Positions 10,746-22,624 of a DNA stretch of 64,000 bases are shown here, in pieces. Made by a program: the position numbers and the translations under genes. Source of the DNA: Agapetus fuscipes (taxonomy: Eukaryota; Arthropoda; Insecta; Trichoptera; Glossosomatidae). The DNA lies in NCBI GenBank assembly GCA_951799405.1, contig OX637332.1, positions 9,181,001-9,245,000 on the forward strand, written 5' to 3'. Below the pieces are notes generated by a model that had not been told where the DNA came from, ran no database searches, and saw only the letters and a program-made list of their open reading frames with translations. The stretch's first letter is position 1; each line of letters begins with the position of its first letter.

Positions 10746-11639
10746 TAATAAAATCTGATATTATGTATGTAAAATTAATATGTTTTTTAAAAAACGAAAT
10801 TGACGGTGTTAGGTTTTTATTTGATTTATTCGTGATTTAGGTTACAATAACTGTTTAATATGATGTTTCTCTGTTGCAAATTATTTCTCTCTCTTTTTTA
10901 AAGAGGTCTGAAAATATATTTTTCTAAATCATATAAGTACCACTCATTCACAAAATTTGTGCAATACATTTCACGATTTTTTGCTCTCAACATAAACAAA
11001 ACATTTGTTGTAATGTAATTCTTATTTTAGAGAGTTCCAGCTTTTCATAGATAAAAAAAACTCATTACCTACGTTTTTAACTGCTTCGTTTTCTCATTCC
11101 GAAAACATCAATTGCGTAAAAAAAGATGATGAAAAAAACACCAAAAAGATATGTGTACTTGGATATTCACCAAATTAGACAAAAAGATAAACATCCCGTC
11201 GAGGCGTCCAAAAATAATTGGGTAGCGCGAAAAAAGTAAAAGTTTTTCGTTATTTTTGCGGAGTGAGCGAATGTTGAATTTTGGCGGACGCTTGATTTGA
11301 TCCAGCAGAGATCACCACAGGCGGTGAGTGATGCATGGAGATGGATCGGTTTTCATAAGGCAAATAGTCGGCTCGGGCCTTATTCAAGGTAAGAATATAA
11401 TATTCTTTGGCAGTCGTATTCAACTGCAGACACGGTGATTTTTTTTTTAATATTTTAGCAGTATCGCATTGTCAAATTTATATTCTTAAAGAAACAGTAA
11501 CCGTTTTTTTTCTGTCAAAATATTACGAGAAGGTTGTAAAGTTTGAAGAAAAAAAATATGTGTCGATATATATGCTTGACGCGTAGGCTACCTTGAAGGT
11601 TAACACCAATGTATGTTACAATTACAAGGATAAATTTAA
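10746..11639. other. Unique DNA, GC-richer 11195-11390
   Basis: The stretch 11195-11390 is GC-richer than its flanks and holds two donor-like sites, GCG|GTGAGTG at 11324 and AAG|GTAAGAA at 11389. A non-coding first exon is possible but unsupported. The rest shows nothing. Confidence 0.3.
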
Positions 11640-12015
11640 TTACCATTTAAGATTCGTATTAATGCATGTCCACAAGCAAACAAGTGTCAGTTGACAGCGA
11701 CTAGCCAACCGCTGATAATGCCCATCAGAGCAATGGGCGAAACTGTCCGAAAAGAATCAACCAGACCACGACAACATAGCCCGAAAAAAGTGATTGTTAT
11801 GTCAAAAAAAATCGGCCGTGAAAGCTTTAATGTACAGTTAAACAAATGTTAGTTGGCACTTACACATACTGCATATATGGGCTTACAAAATAAAAACCCA
11901 AATGTCAAATCAACATACCACCATGCAGCTTTTCCCTAAAGCAGCGATGATATTGGCAAAGTCAACAAGTTTTTACTATATGGGTAATCAGTCTCATAGT
12001 AAGCTATTATTCAAA
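11640..12015 (-). repeat. Diverged LINE 3' tail with an insertion
   Basis: Blocks at 11640-11690 and 11860-12010 align with the LINE tail. The ~170 bp between them (GATAATGCCCATCAGAGC and on) does not match the family. Similar words, GTGTCAGTTGAC and ATGTTAGTTGGC, flank the extra DNA. Confidence 0.6.
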
Positions 12016-12650
12016 CAACATAAGTAGGTAAAACATGAAATACAATGCTACTTTTGAAATAAAAATTTACGCCTGAAGTATTTGATGATAAAAATGGATT
12101 GCTCGTGAACTTCATTAAATTTCTGTAAAAAAATTTTCAGACAAATATTTTAAATTTTAAATTTTGCTCGCATACAAAAGATTCAATATTACTGATCTCG
12201 AGGGTATGCTTTATGGTGAATCCAGAATGTATTGAATTAGCCAAACCGCAAAGTTGCAACGTGTTGTGTCCAACCTTTTGTACGCACCTAAAATAAACAT
12301 TCGAGTTTTTTTTTCAACAAATCATTTGTGTTGCAGTTAAAAATATATTTAATTGGGGTCTTCGATTTCTGTCGATACAAATCGCCACTTTAAAGGTAGG
12401 TAAAACCAATAAGAGCTGATTCACTGATTTGATAAATCATAGATTGAACCTTTTACTGGGTGTAACTTATCATAGTAAGTGAACTAATTATAAGGAAGTG
12501 TTCGTGAAAAACTTCTAAACTACAGGATTTTTACACAGGGTTTCAACTTTATTCCGTGATCTGTGGTTTCAACAATATCAAAAATACCATCTATCATCAA
12601 GAAAGGTTTTAATTTGAATTACTAAGAGAGATGATACTATAATAATCCAC
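12016..12650. other. Unique AT-rich DNA
   Basis: No repeat or coding signal recognised. Confidence 0.35.
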
Positions 12651-12893
12651 AATATAAGTTGCAAAGATATATTAACATTTAAAGCTCATATCAAATGCAT
12701 GCCCACAAACAAACACGTGTAGTTCGCGCTTACAAATGCTGAATGTGTGCTTACAAATAAAATCCAAACCTCAAATGAACATAAGCCCTACAACTTTTGC
12801 CGACCTTCCCTGGCACAAAGGTAACATTGGCAAAGTGAACCATTTTTTACAGTTTGGGTAGTTAGCCTCGTACCAACCTATAAGTCAAGGAAA
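12651..12893 (-). repeat. LINE 3' tail, nearly full
   Basis: Runs from AATATAAGTTGCAAAG to ATAAGTCAAGGAAA. The variant words CACAAACAAACACGTGTAG and TTTGCCGACC group it with the copies at 21.5, 29.6 and 43 kb. Confidence 0.85.
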
Positions 12894-14544
12894 CAATACA
12901 ATGATTGATATTAAAAGAAGGAAAGTTTTTAGAAAAATTATGAAAAAAGTCTTTAATTTGATGTTATTATAATCAATTAAGTTGATTAATTTTTGGGGAA
13001 TTTCTCATACAGACCGCATCTTATGCGTCATATCGGTCTTTATAATATCCCTCTATAGAATTCGTTAGCTCAAAAAAAAAAAGCAACCCCACGTAGAAAA
13101 GAATACTTAATGACGTATTATACAAGCGCATAAATTAGGGTAGAGGCGGTGTTTTGTTTTCATTTAATATTGTTAAAAAAAACGCTTCTAGAACAGGGGA
13201 GGGTAGGAGCGACCCACCTTCTTTTTTTGGAATGAAAAATGTCCGTTTCCTTAGATCTGACGTTTGGGTAAAGTTTGTTTTAAATGCGCTATCAGCAGAC
13301 GTCTGAAACTAGATGATTTATACTGTGTGATAGTGCTCCAGCACTAATGTGAAAACGCCATGGAATGCAGTGGCGCTACAACAAACATGCACTAGAGCGA
13401 GTATATTTCATGAAAAGTTTTCATTGTAGGTGTTTTGCAGTATTTTTAGTTCAGAAATGAAAACATTTCACAAACATGAAATTAATAACAGAATACAATT
13501 AAAGTTTAAATAAAGGATAATTAATTGGTCAGAAAAGTTGTACAAGAAGACAAAAAGGATGATTCCCAATACATTCTGTCATGAAGCAATAGCTTAAAAT
13601 CTAAATGCAAAATATTGTATTTATTAAAATCACTACAGAGATTGTGAATAATTAAGACGTTTTCATAGCAAACCTAGAATGCTTTTTTTGGAATGTTTGC
13701 TTAAATCAGTTTACAATATTGTTTTAACGTCAAGAATATTTACATAGAAACGATAGAGATTTTTTGTAAGTGCTAACATTTAGTTAATCAAAGTTGAACG
13801 AAATCTGTTACAATATTTTGAAAGAATTTTATTGAGAGGAAGCTTTTACAATAACAAAAGAAATGTTGCTTTACTCTTGTTTTGTATTTGATGAGTATCT
13901 ACTTATTTACCGAAAAATTTGATGAAATTAAGTATCTACTCATCGAATTGAAACAATATTTTATTGAACTTATATTTTTTACTAAAATCATTTATCATAA
14001 TGACATTCCGCAATGTTACACTTACCTTAAATTTAAATTAAGCGTTTTAAAATACGCCTCTGATTCATAAAAGCAATAAATATTCATACAAACGATTTAA
14101 ACAATTGCAATTGAAAGTTAATCACTTCGGGCTGCTCCTCGTTTGTTACCCAAAGTAATGAACAACACATTTTTTTTCTTGCTACAAAAGGATTCAAGAT
14201 CCCAACGCGTGATTTTGAATTATCGATTTGTATTTCTTTTTTTGGACGATGCAAAGGGTCGATGTGTATAATATTAGGAACGGCCGCTTTTTGGGTCGCT
14301 TCATGATTAATGGTTCAGACAAGGCTGTTAGTGAAAAAAGATGGACCCAACGTATCCTAATAGGAGCAGAAAAAAACAGAATAAAATTCCGAGCATAATG
14401 GTAAAAGCGATGTTCCTTTTTTTTCTTATTCGATACATTATATTAAAAGCAATATTTCTAGCTAAAAACCTGTATACAAAATGTTCAAGTTTATACCAGC
14501 TATACTTTACACAAAACTGTATTTTATTTCCTCAAAAATATGTC
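12894..14544. other. Unique AT-rich DNA, no gene seen
   Basis: No repeats recognised. A palindromic CGCCATGGAATGCAGTGGCG word sits near 13357. Short open frames have no supporting features. Confidence 0.4.
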
Positions 14545-14762
14545 TATAGTCTATCATCTTTGTTGCAAAGATATACGTATTAGCATTTAAGGTTTATACT
14601 CGTAAGTTCACTCTTACTCATGGTGCATGTGTAGTGTGTACTTCCAAAAAAAAACCTCACATGAGCATCTATCACTATCACCTTTTACTGAAACCGGCGT
14701 GGCAAAAATAAACCAAGTTTGTATAGAATGGGGGTCAGCCTCATGCCAACCTATTGGTCAAG
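14545..14762 (-). repeat. Diverged LINE 3' tail
   Basis: Alignable blocks are TTGCAAAGATATA, GCATTTAAGG, AAGTTC-CTCTTACTCAT, GAAACCGGCGTGGCAAA and CCAACCTATTGGTCAAGG. Strong divergence suggests an old insertion. Confidence 0.7.
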
Positions 14763-15165
14763 GGGCTCTCTCATTAGGTAAAATATTAATGTTAGTCCAG
14801 TTTTTTTTCAAAATAAATGGTCTAAAAATAAGTCTATAAAAAAATACTTAAAGTTGGTGCGTCCTCTAGTTTGCGCAAAGTAATTTGTATACCGCGCGGC
14901 ATTTCTCCATCTCTGAATTCTGCATGTGAGCCCCGTCAGTGTACAAACATGTTTGCTCAGGTAAACGCTTAGTGCGTGTCGGGAGTTTTAATTGCAAATT
15001 AATTATTTTGACAAGCGATCTGTTTTACAAATTAATGTAGCTTCTCCGACCTCCGTTCTTCTTAAATATACATGCATACACATGTGAAATATATAGATGT
15101 ATGAAATAAGGCACATTTTATAGTTTGTTGTTATAAAATATATACCATCTATATCTTTTAACATT

Positions 15166-15302
15166 GGACCAGCCTGGAGTCTAATGATAACGCTTTGGAA
15201 TCATAATAAGAAGTTCGTGGGTTCGATTTTTGGTGAAGCACAAAATATAAATGATTTATTTTTGCAAACATGCTTTTCGCTGGGTTGAAAAATTCATACT
15301 TT
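15166..15302 (+). mobile_element. Diverged SINE-B head
   Basis: GGACCAGCCTGGAGTCTAATG is followed by the B-box-like GTGGGTTCGATTTTTGG, then GAAGCACAAA and CTTTTCGCTGGGTTGAAAAA. The 3' half is missing. Confidence 0.75.
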
Positions 15303-16298
15303 TTTTACCCAATAGAAATGAAAAGTGAAGACTTTTTTCTTTAAATCAAATCACCAAAATAATAATTTGATTCGCTAATTAAACATATAAAGCTCATTTT
15401 ATGCAAAATAATTACAAATAGGTAAACAAAATACGTTCTTCTTTTAATAAAATTAATTGTGAGGTGCGATTGCAGAAATTTATGATTTTTAGTACTTTGC
15501 CGAACACATGGTGAATCTGTTCACACAGGGAAAGTCTATTTTTTTTAATTGAATGGGAAAAACAAAGTTTTCGCTAAAAAAAATTTTTTTTGTTCATTTT
15601 CAATTCATTTCAACAATAAGGTATTTTAAATTGAAGTTATTTTCTTGAAATTACCAAAATATTTAAATAATCCTTTTTTGTTTATATTTTGCAACGCGTT
15701 TGAATCACACCAATCTGTTTTTATCTTTAATTGATCGCTGTTAAAAAGGGTATCTCAAAAATCTTAAAATATATAAAGCAATTTTAATATCGGGTTAACG
15801 AAAACGGTGATATGTGGGAGGGGTGCACCGCGATATATCGCCTTCTGGGTTGTACATTTAAGAGCCGATGGATGAAAAATTATAATCGTCGGATAAAAAG
15901 ATGTTTGATGAGGGTGTGGTGGGGAATTTGCATAAAAATTGGAGGTGGAAGTGTTAACGCTTTAATAACATGTAATTTATCAAGAAAATTGCGAGCCGAA
16001 AACAAAACGAATGAGAAATAAAACGCGAAAATAAAATTACCGCAAAAATAAAGATTCGCTACGCCTTGTTATGTCGTGATGATATTCTTGTTTTTTTTAA
16101 TTGTGAGAAATAAAAGGATTTGATAAAATGTAAAGCAATGAGAACAAAAAAATAAAAATATTAATGCAGTCAAAGGTACCTTCTCGAGATGAAATAAATA
16201 CTCAATTTGTGAAAATAAAACTTTGTGTTTTTTTTTAAATATAAAAAAAAAAAATTAAATATAAAAACCTCATATGTATACAAAGAAAGTGTGAAAAG
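15303..16298. other. Unique AT-rich DNA
   Basis: Nothing recognised. A GC-richer patch at 15809-15960 (GGGAGGGGTGCACCGCG) has no long supported frame. Confidence 0.35.
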
Positions 16299-16491
16299 AA
16301 AAAGAGGGAAGGGACGACCGAGAAAAGTATGGAGTGATCAGATTGAGGAGATTGTGAAAGAATGAGATATACAAAGGGAGCGTAAAAGAAGAAAATGCAT
16401 GAAAAAGGTGATGGATATGAAGGAATTGAAAGAGGTATGTCAGGATAAGAAAAAATGAAGGCAACTCTGCAGAGGCTATGGCCACCCTTAG
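16299..16491 (+). pseudogene. LINE ORF2 C-terminus, (TTACAG)n family
   Basis: One frame reads RGKGRPRKVWSDQIEEI, then CMKKVMDMKELKEVCQDKKK and QLCRGYGHP with TAG at 16489-16491. It contains two internal TGA codons, both where the related elements have Trp (E-W-DIQ and KK-W-R). These look like TGG-to-TGA point changes in an otherwise open frame. It is homologous to the ORF end at 3586-3784 but has a longer C-terminus and a different tail: (ACAGTT)n at 16508-16530. It is a sister family of the ATTAG LINE. Confidence 0.75.
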
Positions 16492-16507
16492 CGGAAAGTG
16501 CAACAGA

Positions 16508-16530
16508 GTTACAGTTACAGTTACAGTCTC
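16508..16530 (+). repeat. (TTACAG)n LINE tail
   Basis: Nearly four copies of the hexamer close the LINE copy that starts at 16299. The same tail follows the same ORF end at 35571. Confidence 0.85.
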
Positions 16531-16555
16531 ATAGAAAAAACAATTAATAGCATTT

Positions 16556-16702
16556 TTTGGTATGAGGCTGACCAACCATAGTGTAAAACTCAAAAACTGA
16601 CCTTCCCTGAAACAGGGGTGACATTGGCAAAGTGATTTTTTTAAAGTATTTTTTACGGCATTGGTGGTCAGGTTAGCCTCATACCAATTTATAAGTAAAG
16701 GG
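16556..16702. repeat. Two opposed LINE tail fragments
   Basis: 16556-16592 is a plus-strand start piece (GGTATGAGGCTGACCAACCA). 16593-16702 is a minus-strand piece (GACCTTCCCTGAAACAGGGG to ATTTATAAGTAAAGGG). They meet head to head. Confidence 0.65.
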
Positions 16703-18669
16703 TAAGCAACAATTAAAAACCAGCTTTATTTGGCTTTAAAGCGCAGATCATGTATGATTGATTGAATTTTGTTTTTAAAGTGAAAAAAACATCATGGGTT
16801 TTTGTTCACTTTAACTGCGAAGAAAATCGCTGCATCCTGTTTGAATACTTCATATTATTGTAGGAAAAATGATTGTCTGGGCGGAAATTGGTTTCTATAC
16901 TTTGTTTTTATTTTCCCAGAGATTCTTCCATTTTCAGGACTGGAATTAGGAACCTACGTGTGCTCGCGCTTCCCGTATTTTACCTTTTTTTGAAGATGTA
17001 CCCTTTCGCGGCGGAAATCTGCTCTCTTGATGGAAAAGGCGACTGACAACCTGTCAGATTTTTAGACAAATAAAGGAATACAATTTTCTGTACCCCCTTT
17101 TTATAAACACTATTTCCTTTCTAAATTTTCATATTATTGAAGTCGTTTTTTTCGGTTAGAATAAAGTGAAATATATAGCTGACTGTGTATTGTTTATCTT
17201 TACCACAAAAAATAACTAATCAGAAGCAATCAGCAAGAGTTATTATGTATAAGTTTTTTCAATGTATCAATTCTGGATTTTCATATGGTACAAACATTTG
17301 TACGTAATAGTATGTATCAGTAGCGAACGGTGCCATCAAACTCGACTCCCATCGGTTTCCCTTTTAAAATGAGGCAACAAAGTAGTAATAAAATACCTAT
17401 GAATCTAAGATTATGTGTAACTATATAATATGTCCATTTAATTCAAGCTTCACAAAAACATTTTATTTCCATATTTAAATTCAAAAATTTTGTTTTTTTT
17501 TTCAAATCAATTTGTAAAGAGGAATTCAATTCACCAATCTTTCTTGCATATCCAAAAACATGTATTAACATTATCAATTTATTATTCATTATTTAATATT
17601 TAAATAAATCATTAATTAATAATCACCCAATGCCAACTGTTGAACCAGGTTCAAAGTTATTGTCCATAGGACACGGCGCAGACGGGTTTCGAAATTGCAC
17701 TTGTACTATTTAATAACGCAAATTCGCGAGTCAAAACCTTATCTGCTCGACCATACGTTTTGTATGAACTGTTCTATTATTAACTGTTGTTATGTCTCAC
17801 CACACTGTTTGTATCTATATAGAATCTCCTATCCCCTAATTTACAATACCAAAACTATCATCACCTAGGATTCTCAAAACAAAAATGCGTGTTGTACAAC
17901 CCACCAATTTTATTTATCTTGCGTTTTCAATCTAATATCGCAGGCATTATTAATAGAAAGTTTTTCACCGTTCAAGCCCACTTTTTTAAATTATCCAACA
18001 GACAGATAGCATCTTTCCAAAGCGCTCACTTTGAAAAAAAAAAGCGTTCAACAAATAGATCTTTGTTAGGCTGTTTTTATTTTATTTATAGTGCGGCTGG
18101 TTTTGAATGGGATCGTTTCGTTTAATGGCTGTAGGTAGCCAAAACACATTATCTGTAAGGCTACAATGTGGTTGAACTGAATTGATAGTGTTTAAAAAAA
18201 ACTGATGAATTTTATTTTGATAGGTGCCTGCCTCTAGAATAAACCAACGTAAGTACTATTTGAGTTTAACATCAGTTTTATTATATTAGTGACTAACCAA
18301 ATTTAAAATATACCATAGATTTGTTTTCATAAATTGTTTATTCATTTAAGCTTAAGAACTTTCAACTTACATCATTTCAAGAGGACACTTGGAAGCACTC
18401 GAAGATAATTAAAACTCAATTTTTAAAAATTAAACTATGTGTTTTTTTAATTTAAATTATAACATCTCAGAAAAATATATTTTTTTCTGTGCAAATACAC
18501 AAACTCTACAAAGTGCAAATATTGAAATATATATATATCTTTTTTACACAAAATTTCAATCTCGGACAGAATATAATATCCAATACTCAATATTTTTTTT
18601 AAATCTAAAGCAATACAAAAAATACATTTTATAATTTTTACGTTTTTTTAAGTTCCCGTGTATCGCTTA
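16703..18669. other. Unique AT-rich DNA, no gene seen
   Basis: No dispersed repeat recognised. The block 17640-17770 is GC-richer (GGACACGGCGCAGACGGG) and could be regulatory. Frames up to 78 codons are unsupported. Confidence 0.35.
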
Positions 18670-18910
18670 TTATTTAGTTGGGAAAAATTCAGAGCGGTGC
18701 ACCCCGTCGTGTAATCCAAATTGAATCTCTTATAGGAAAATATTTAAAACACATTCGAGTGGGTGAGGGGGAAATTGGCTTTCCGATCGCGAGGCTCCGG
18801 CTCACGCTAAGAAGGGGTGGATCTCCCTCCCACCCTCCCACACCACCCCCCGCGGGAGAAAACGAATAAATCAACGGAGCCGAGGCGGGATTAGAACACA
18901 CCTGCTGCAC
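18670..18910. other. GC-rich island with possible SINE-like end
   Basis: The island is strongly GC-rich (CCACCCTCCCACACCACCCC at 18830-18849). On the minus strand, GTGTTCTAATCCCGCCTC resembles a decayed tRNA B box. It could be a remnant of another pol III-derived repeat. Overlapping frames on both strands (63 and 73 codons) reflect base composition. Confidence 0.3.
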
Positions 18911-19072
18911 CGAGGTTTTGTTATAGAAATATTTAACGTGGCGTGCTTTGTATATTATTATTATTTGTGTGGCTGTGCCGTAAGCTCCTTAGCACTTAAG
19001 ATATTGCAGGCAAGCAGAAGTGAAAACTCGATAGAGATATATAATATTATTTTTTGTACTTTAACTTCAAAC

Positions 19073-19310
19073 GGGGCTATTCTTAGACATTTTAGTCGTC
19101 AGTTGAGCCCACGTTTTGACAAACTAATGATGCCTAGGCTGAAAGTCTCATCACCGCGGTCATTCTTACCTACCGAGTTTTAGTAATATTTGTATAAAGA
19201 CTTATCAGCTGTCCATTTGCGGCCATCTTAGATTGATAGATCGTCATACAAATCATCATTAGTTTGTCAAAGCGTGGGCTCAACTGACGACTAAAATGTC
19301 TAAGAATAGC
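19073..19310. mobile_element. Inverted-repeat (MITE-like) element
   Basis: The left arm GGGGCTATTCTTAGACATTT and the next ~40 bases (through CAAACTAATGATG) are inverted at 19252-19310, ending AATGTCTAAGAATAGC. The arms are about 60 bp. The left half, through TTTGTATAAAGAC-ATCAGCTG, recurs at 52474-52618. Related direct copies follow at 19317-19383, and an inverted piece lies near 19448-19475, so the locus is a composite. Confidence 0.7.
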
Positions 19311-20130
19311 ACCGAAAGAGTCTGGAAATCTCATCACCACGGTAATTCTTACCTACCGGATATCGGTAATATTTGTATTAAGACCTGCCAATCGAAGATG
19401 GCCGCAAGTGAAAAGGTGATTAGTCTTCATCATTAGTCTTTCATGCAGATATTACCGATATTCGGTAGGTAAGTGTGTAGTAAAAGTGTGCCTCGATTTA
19501 TAATCTCTGCAACTTAGATTACAGACTGTAGATGTATAGATATGATAGATATGACACGAAGCGCGATGCTCTTGTAAAGCGTATGCGTGTCGGAGTTTTC
19601 CTGCATACAGCAATGTTGCAGCAATAACCATTAATCTAGCGAGCTGCTCACATTAACAAATATCCATTATTAAATTATAACCGAGCGTGCTGTTAATTTG
19701 ATATAATTCGGAGAGTCGACGGCCCGTTTGCGTCTAATTTATAGATGGAAATTGTGAATGCCAGGGAGCTCAAACACCATAACTGTTGAGAATCCAAATG
19801 AAATGAAAAAAATAAAAAAATACTTTGTTTTAATTCACATGAGTTTTATTTGGGAGAAGCAGCAACTTAAGGTGTAAGTTGAAAAAAATGGCTGTAGTTA
19901 TTTGAAATAATTGTACTTAACTAATATGTAAACATATAAAGTAAGAAAGTGAGAAAGAATTTTATATTTTCATGGAAAAAATATTTTCCTTTTCTATCAA
20001 CGTAATGTAACCAAGCTGTAGTCGCGTGTAACGCGTTGAATTTAGTTTACAAAAAATATAATAATTTATAATATTTACTTCCTTCTTTCTTTGGTAAAAT
20101 TTGTAGACCATTTTTCTCGTTGTCGATCTA

Positions 20131-20330
20131 TTAATCTATTAAGTTGCCAACGTACATTACATTAAAGATTCATATTACATGCACTCCCATAAGCAGACAC
20201 GGATAAGTTCACGCTTACACATGCCGCATAAAACATAAAACATAAAAACCTTAAATCAAATGAACATAAGCCCTGCAACTCTTGCGGACATTCCGTGACG
20301 TTCAGTGACGGACTGTCACCCCTGACTAAT
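20131..20330 (-). repeat. LINE 3' tail, partial
   Basis: Recognised by TTAAGTTGCC, GCACTCCCATAAGCAGACAC, ACATGCCGCA and CCCTGCAACTCTTGCGGAC. The ORF-proximal end is lost, and ACATAAAACATAAAACATAA is locally expanded. Confidence 0.75.
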
Positions 20331-20640
20331 AGAACTATCGTAATGTTAAAATTAATTAAAATTCAAATTATTTTTTGTATAATTCCAAACGCGTGTATGT
20401 TTTTATACGTAAGTTCACATCTAAAATAAGCCGTAGTTCAAATTTGGAATTCCTAATTAGACCTAACGTTTTGTTTTCGTTTTTATATTCATTTTTAACA
20501 TTAGTACCAGTTCCAATTCACAGTTTTAACCATGCAGCTCAATAAAATTCATTATCAGTAGTTCAAATTCATCATAGTTCAAAATTCAAAGCGTTTGCAT
20601 ATTTCTTTGTTTTGTTCAACTCTGATGTTAGTCCGGGTGA

Positions 20641-21107
20641 ACGGTTGCATGGTAGAACGACACAGTGACATAACGGCACATGACAGAATGACACATGACA
20701 AAACAACAGATGACAGAACGACACATGACAGAACGACACCATGTCACAACAACACATGACAGAACATCAAAATGACAGTATATCACATGAAAAATCATCA
20801 CATGACAAAACCTAACTGAAGTTCGGCCGAACTTCGGTTAGGTAAAAAAGGTAAATAAGTTACCTACGCATTATTTAAAATTTACACATTATATAAAACG
20901 AAGTTTTTTGTCTTATTATGTCGTTATGGCATATGTCGTTATGTCATGTGCCGTTCTGTCATGTGTCGTTCTGGCCTGAGTTGTTCTGTCATATGTCGTT
21001 TTGTCATGAGTCCTTCTTACATGTGTTTGTCGTTCCGTCATGTGTCTGTCGTTCTCTCATGTGTCGTTACGTTATGTGTTGTTTTGTTATTGTGCCGTTC
21101 CATCACT
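20641..21107. mobile_element. Foldback-like element 1, copy 1
   Basis: The left arm (20641-20810) is a tandem of a ~15 bp word, ACGACACATGACAGA with variants. The right arm (20906-21100) is the inverse, TGTCGTTNTGTCATG. A 32-base near-perfect palindrome at 20811-20842, built around GTTCGGCCGAAC, lies between the arms near the centre. Long inverted arms of short tandem repeats are the hallmark of foldback-type transposons. Cys/His/Val-rich frames across the arms (61-98 codons) are products of the repeat, not genes. No transposase is visible. Confidence 0.8.
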
Positions 21108-21520
21108 CGGGAGAACAGCCATCTCAGCTGGCATTCGTGACTCTGATTCGTATCCGGTCTTTTGGGACATCCGGTCATCTCGCAGCGAAAACAGACGCTC
21201 CCTTGAGAATCTAAAAATTAATACGCCTTGCTCGGTTTGGCGCACTAAAAGCGCCCGTTGTGCACGACGACAGTACCGCTACTTTGCTGTGATAAAATTT
21301 TAGTGTGAGAAATTATATGGTGCTCGCTGTAATTTAATTAAAATTACAAAAAAAACTAAGCTTCATCGGTGAATTCTAATACCTGATTTGTGTTAAATAA
21401 ATTAAATTCAATCATATAATCGATACACTTTAATCAAATTTGCAAAAGCTATAATTTTTTTATTGAGAATTCAGATTTAGTGCACACCGACAAAGCATAC
21501 CCATAAACACATGTTGCATC
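21108..21520. other. Unique DNA, GC-richer 21110-21300
   Basis: The stretch after the foldback element (GTGCACGACGACAGTACCGC and surrounds) is GC-balanced and non-repetitive. It may be conserved non-coding DNA. An 87-codon frame crosses it without recognisable features. Confidence 0.3.
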
Positions 21521-21732
21521 TATAATTCAAGTTGCAAAGATATATTAACATTTAAAATTCCTATTAAATGCATCCTCACAAACAAACATGTGTAAGTTCG
21601 CTCACAAATGCTGTATGTGGACAAATTGAAATCAAAACTTCAAATGAACAAAAATCCTGTAACTTTTGCCAACCTTCCCTGAAACAGGGATGACATTGGC
21701 AAAGTGAAACATACCAACCTAAAAGTCGACGA
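21521..21732 (-). repeat. LINE 3' tail
   Basis: Runs from TATAATTCAAGTTGCAAAG to AAAAGTCGACGAA. It lacks the TACAGTATGGGTGGTCAGCC block, an internal deletion. Confidence 0.8.
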
Positions 21733-21917
21733 ATTTGGATAACAAACAATAATAATAATACTTACAAATGAACCGTATTAAAAAAATGGAATTTTAAGGA
21801 CACAAAAAATAATTGCTCAGATGACGGCAGGATCAAGAGTTTTTTTTCAATGTGGAAAATAAATAATAAAAAAATTATTCTCTGCCTTTTTTGTAGTTAT
21901 CTGGTTTTCGAAAAATA

Positions 21918-22173
21918 TCCTTGATTAATAGGTTGGTATGCAGCTGACCACCCATACTGTGAAAAAATGGTTCACTTTGCCAATGTCACCCCTGTCTCAG
22001 GGAAGTACGGCAAGAGTTGCAGGGCTTATGTTCATTTGAGATGGGTTCTTATAATGTAGGTCCACATGCGGCATGTGTTAGCGCGAAATTATGCATGTCT
22101 GCTTGTGGGAATGCATTTGATGTAAATCTTAAATGGTATATATCCTTGCAGCTTAGATTAGATTAGATTAGAT
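21918..22173 (+). mobile_element. LINE 3' tail with (ATTAG)n
   Basis: Well preserved from CCTTGATTAATAGGTTGG to CAGCTTAGATTAGATTAGATTAGA. No ORF2 piece precedes it, so it is truncated at or near the usual point. Confidence 0.85.
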
Positions 22174-22624
22174 CCTAAATTTGGTTTTCCTTCTTTTTTA
22201 CTGCGTAACATGTTCTAATTATTTAATAGATAGCAAACTATTTTTTCTACGCTTCTATTCTTTTTGTTCCCATTATTATTTATTGACCATTAAAAATTGC
22301 CGCATTGCCACAAAAAAAAACCTGTCTATAGTCCTCACAGCGTATTCTGTCATCGGTGATTTTTGTCGTCTTTGACCGTCAGCGCCGAGGGCTATTCTCT
22401 GGTTTTTTTCACCCCTCTCACCCTTGTCTCGCCCTGCGGGGTGGCTGGGCCTTCTAAATGCGAAGCCGCGTCACCGGACACCCATATTAACATTCTAATA
22501 TTTAAAAGAAACATATGTTCAGAGTGTGGGATTACAAAAAAATACCAGGACGGTACAGGGGTTGAAAACGGTGAAGTATTTTGAATAAAATATCACTTTT
22601 TTGAGGAAACTTATTTTTTTTTGT

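Noticed and set aside
16270..16593. 107-codon minus-strand Phe/Leu/Ser-rich frame resembling a membrane protein
   Set aside because: It is the antisense of the LINE ORF2 remnant at 16299-16491; the hydrophobic look comes from reading Lys/Arg codons backwards.
18678..18910. Pro-rich protein frames on both strands
   Set aside because: Overlapping open frames on both strands in a GC-rich island indicate composition, not coding.
20641..21107. CRISPR array
   Set aside because: Short words recur every ~15 bp with no unique spacers, in inverted halves, in eukaryotic DNA.
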